DNA of 14,225 bases. Origin: Nitratiruptor sp. GTDB taxonomy: Bacteria; Campylobacterota; Campylobacteria; Campylobacterales; Nitratiruptoraceae. The translations under genes and the position numbers were made by a program. The notes below the pieces were generated by a model. The model was not told where the DNA came from and searched no databases. It worked only from the letters and a program-made list of their open reading frames with translations. The DNA is taken from positions 1 to 14,225 of the forward strand of contig WGAX01000186.1 in the NCBI GenBank assembly GCA_015494595.1, in the 5' to 3' direction. Positions 13,081 to 14,225 of this stretch are shown piece by piece (position 1 is the first letter of the stretch; every line of letters starts with the position of its first letter).

Positions 13081-13876
13081 GGCAGTTGCGATTGGGGCAT
13101 TTGACGGGATGCATTTAGCCCATCAGGAGCTTTTTAAATGTCTAGGTAAAAAAGGGGCGATTGTGGTGATTGACAAAGGCAGCGCCTCTTTGACTCCGGG
13201 GGCTTTTAGGTGTAGATACAGTGCTCATCCTTGCTGCTTTTTGCCTTTGGACTCTATTCGCCATCTAGATGCTAAAGGCTTTTTAGCACTGCTTAGGCAA
13301 AAGTTTGTCAATCTTAAAAAGATAGTGGTAGGATATGACTTTGCCTTTGGCAAAGATAGAAGATACAAGGCTCAGGATTTAATAGAGCTTTTTGATGGAG
13401 AGGTGGAGATTGTGCCAGAAATCAAAATAGATGGTATCTCTGTGCACTCACGCACCATAAAAGAGTATATAAGGCAGGGCAATATCTCTTTAGCTAACAA
13501 AATGCTTGGTAGATACTATACAATTGAGGGCAAGAGAGTCAAAGGACAAGGGCTTGGCAAGAGGAGTTTGGTGCCTACTATCAATATGCAAGTTAACAAT
13601 TTTTTATTGCCAAAAGAGGGAGTGTATGCTACTTTTACTAAACTTGGCGATTTTGTCTCTAAGAGTGTAAGCTTTTTAGGTCATAGAAACACTACTGATG
13701 GCAGCTTTGCTATAGAGAGTCACATATTAGAGGAGTTTTGCGAGGATGAGAGGGTTGAGATTATGTTTGTAGATTTCATTCGAGAGAATAGGCATTTTAG
13801 CTCTTTAGCAGGTTTAAAAGAGGCAATTTTACAAGATGTACAGAAGGCAAAAGCCCTCTTAAAGGGGGTAGAGTGA
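13049..13876 (+). CDS. ribF: Bifunctional riboflavin kinase / FAD synthetase
   Basis: RibF makes FMN from riboflavin and then FAD. The protein has 275 residues. The N-terminal nucleotidyltransferase domain has AIGAFDGMHLAHQELF (HxAH in place of the common HxGH), VGYDFAFGKDRRY and SRTIKEYI (for the usual SSTRIR). The C-terminal riboflavin kinase domain has VKGQGLGKRSLVPTINM with the PTxN motif, GVYAT and the later SHILEEF. I start at GTG 13049, which has GAGGG five bases upstream; a frame running back to 12971 only shadows tlyA. The stop overlaps the next GTG (GTGA). Confidence 0.92.
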   Translation: MKESISLRSVEAVAIGAFDGMHLAHQELFKCLGKKGAIVVIDKGSASLTPGAFRCRYSAHPCCFLPLDSIRHLDAKGFLALLRQKFVNLKKIVVGYDFAFGKDRRYKAQDLIELFDGEVEIVPEIKIDGISVHSRTIKEYIRQGNISLANKMLGRYYTIEGKRVKGQGLGKRSLVPTINMQVNNFLLPKEGVYATFTKLGDFVSKSVSFLGHRNTTDGSFAIESHILEEFCEDERVEIMFVDFIRENRHFSSLAGLKEAILQDVQKAKALLKGVE

Positions 13877-14225
13877 GAGGTGTTATCCTACTGGCCGTTT
13901 TTATAGTGGGGGTTTTTGGCTATACCAATGCGCTCATTGATGAGGAGTCTCCTTATCTTCGACAGCACGCTCACAATCCGATTAATTGGCTGCCCTGGGG
14001 CAAAGAGGCTTTTGAAAGAGCAAAAAAGGAGCATAAACCGATCTTTTTGTCTATTGGGTATAGCACCTGCCACTGGTGTCATGTAATGGAGAGAGAATCT
14101 TTTGAGAATGAGGAGATCGCAAAGCTTATTAACCAAAACTTTATCCCTATTAAAGTGGATAAAGAGGAGCGCCCCGATATAGATAAGTTTTATCAGCTAG
14201 TTTACAGCGTGATGCACAACAGAAG
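13873..14225 (+). CDS. Thioredoxin-fold DUF255 protein (YyaL/SSP411 family), cut by window end
   Basis: The first 117 codons are present and the frame is open to the window end. The start is GTG overlapping the ribF stop, with AAGGGGG upstream. Residues 1-20 look like a signal peptide: MRG, then the hydrophobic VILLAVFIVGVFGYTNA. Next comes the DUF255 opening SPYLRQHAHNPINWLPWG and the thioredoxin-like core IFLSIGYSTCHWCHVMERESF with a CHWC redox pair (C66, C69). Full-length family members have a long glycosidase-like C-terminal domain beyond this window. The predicted export is noteworthy because family members are usually described as cytosolic. Substrate unknown. Confidence 0.88.
   Translation, partial: MRGVILLAVFIVGVFGYTNALIDEESPYLRQHAHNPINWLPWGKEAFERAKKEHKPIFLSIGYSTCHWCHVMERESFENEEIAKLINQNFIPIKVDKEERPDIDKFYQLVYSVMHNR

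Noticed and set aside
1..14225. CRISPR arrays, tRNA or rRNA genes, prophage or toxin-antitoxin modules
   Set aside because: I looked on both strands and saw no regularly spaced repeats, no tRNA-like or rRNA stretches, and no phage or toxin genes. The only mobile DNA is 808-1020 and 1055-1284.

Overview
The window is chromosomal DNA from a member of the Campylobacterota (Epsilonproteobacteria). The evidence is the epsilon-specific replication protein HobA encoded between lysC and holB, an AT-leaning base composition, and gene order. From memory, the order rppH-lysC-hobA-holB-folP-(rlmI-like)-ligA-tlyA-ribF, with hemW, tatB, tatC and queA running away on the other strand, matches the Campylobacter/Nitratiruptor type of arrangement. 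The genus cannot be fixed from sequence alone.

Layout. Positions 1-95 hold the last codons of an upstream plus-strand gene, possibly a Fur/PerR-type regulator. Positions 82-5174 form one tightly packed minus-strand operon: hemW, tatB, tatC, queA, sixA, a 61-residue membrane protein gene, and finally xth (exonuclease III). Positions 5175-5279 are a divergent promoter region with a 23-bp-arm inverted repeat. Positions 5280-14225 are a plus-strand operon in which nearly every gene overlaps its neighbour: rppH, lysC, hobA, holB, folP, an RlmI-like methyltransferase, ligA, tlyA, ribF and a DUF255 thioredoxin-fold gene cut by the window end.

The striking region is 808-1284. The xth gene is split into three pieces (1304-1285, 1054-1021 and 807-82, minus strand) that rejoin in frame to a 259-codon exonuclease III with all expected catalytic residues. 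The two inserts are small non-autonomous IS200/IS605-family elements of 213 and 230 bp, in opposite orientation with their right ends facing each other. Element 1 (808-1020, plus) has an IS608-type end code: TTAC target, AAAG guide, left hairpin, GAAT guide, right hairpin, TCAA end. Element 2 (1284-1055, minus) has a variant code, TTAA/AATT and TCAC/GAAG, that obeys the same pairing rule. Neither has tnpA or a full tnpB. Each keeps a left-end hairpin, a promoter (TTGTCT, 18 bp, TATAAT), a short frame that looks like a tnpB C-terminus, and a structured right end like a TnpB guide RNA (omega RNA/reRNA). The predicted guides lie back to back in the 34-bp xth island between the elements, and would target the empty xth alleles next to TTTAC and TTTAA.

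How the genes work together. The minus operon combines Tat protein export, heme chaperoning and queuosine synthesis. The plus operon is a housekeeping block: RNA 5'-end processing, aspartate-family amino acids, DnaA-dependent initiation, clamp loading, folate and flavin synthesis, DNA ligation and rRNA methylation.
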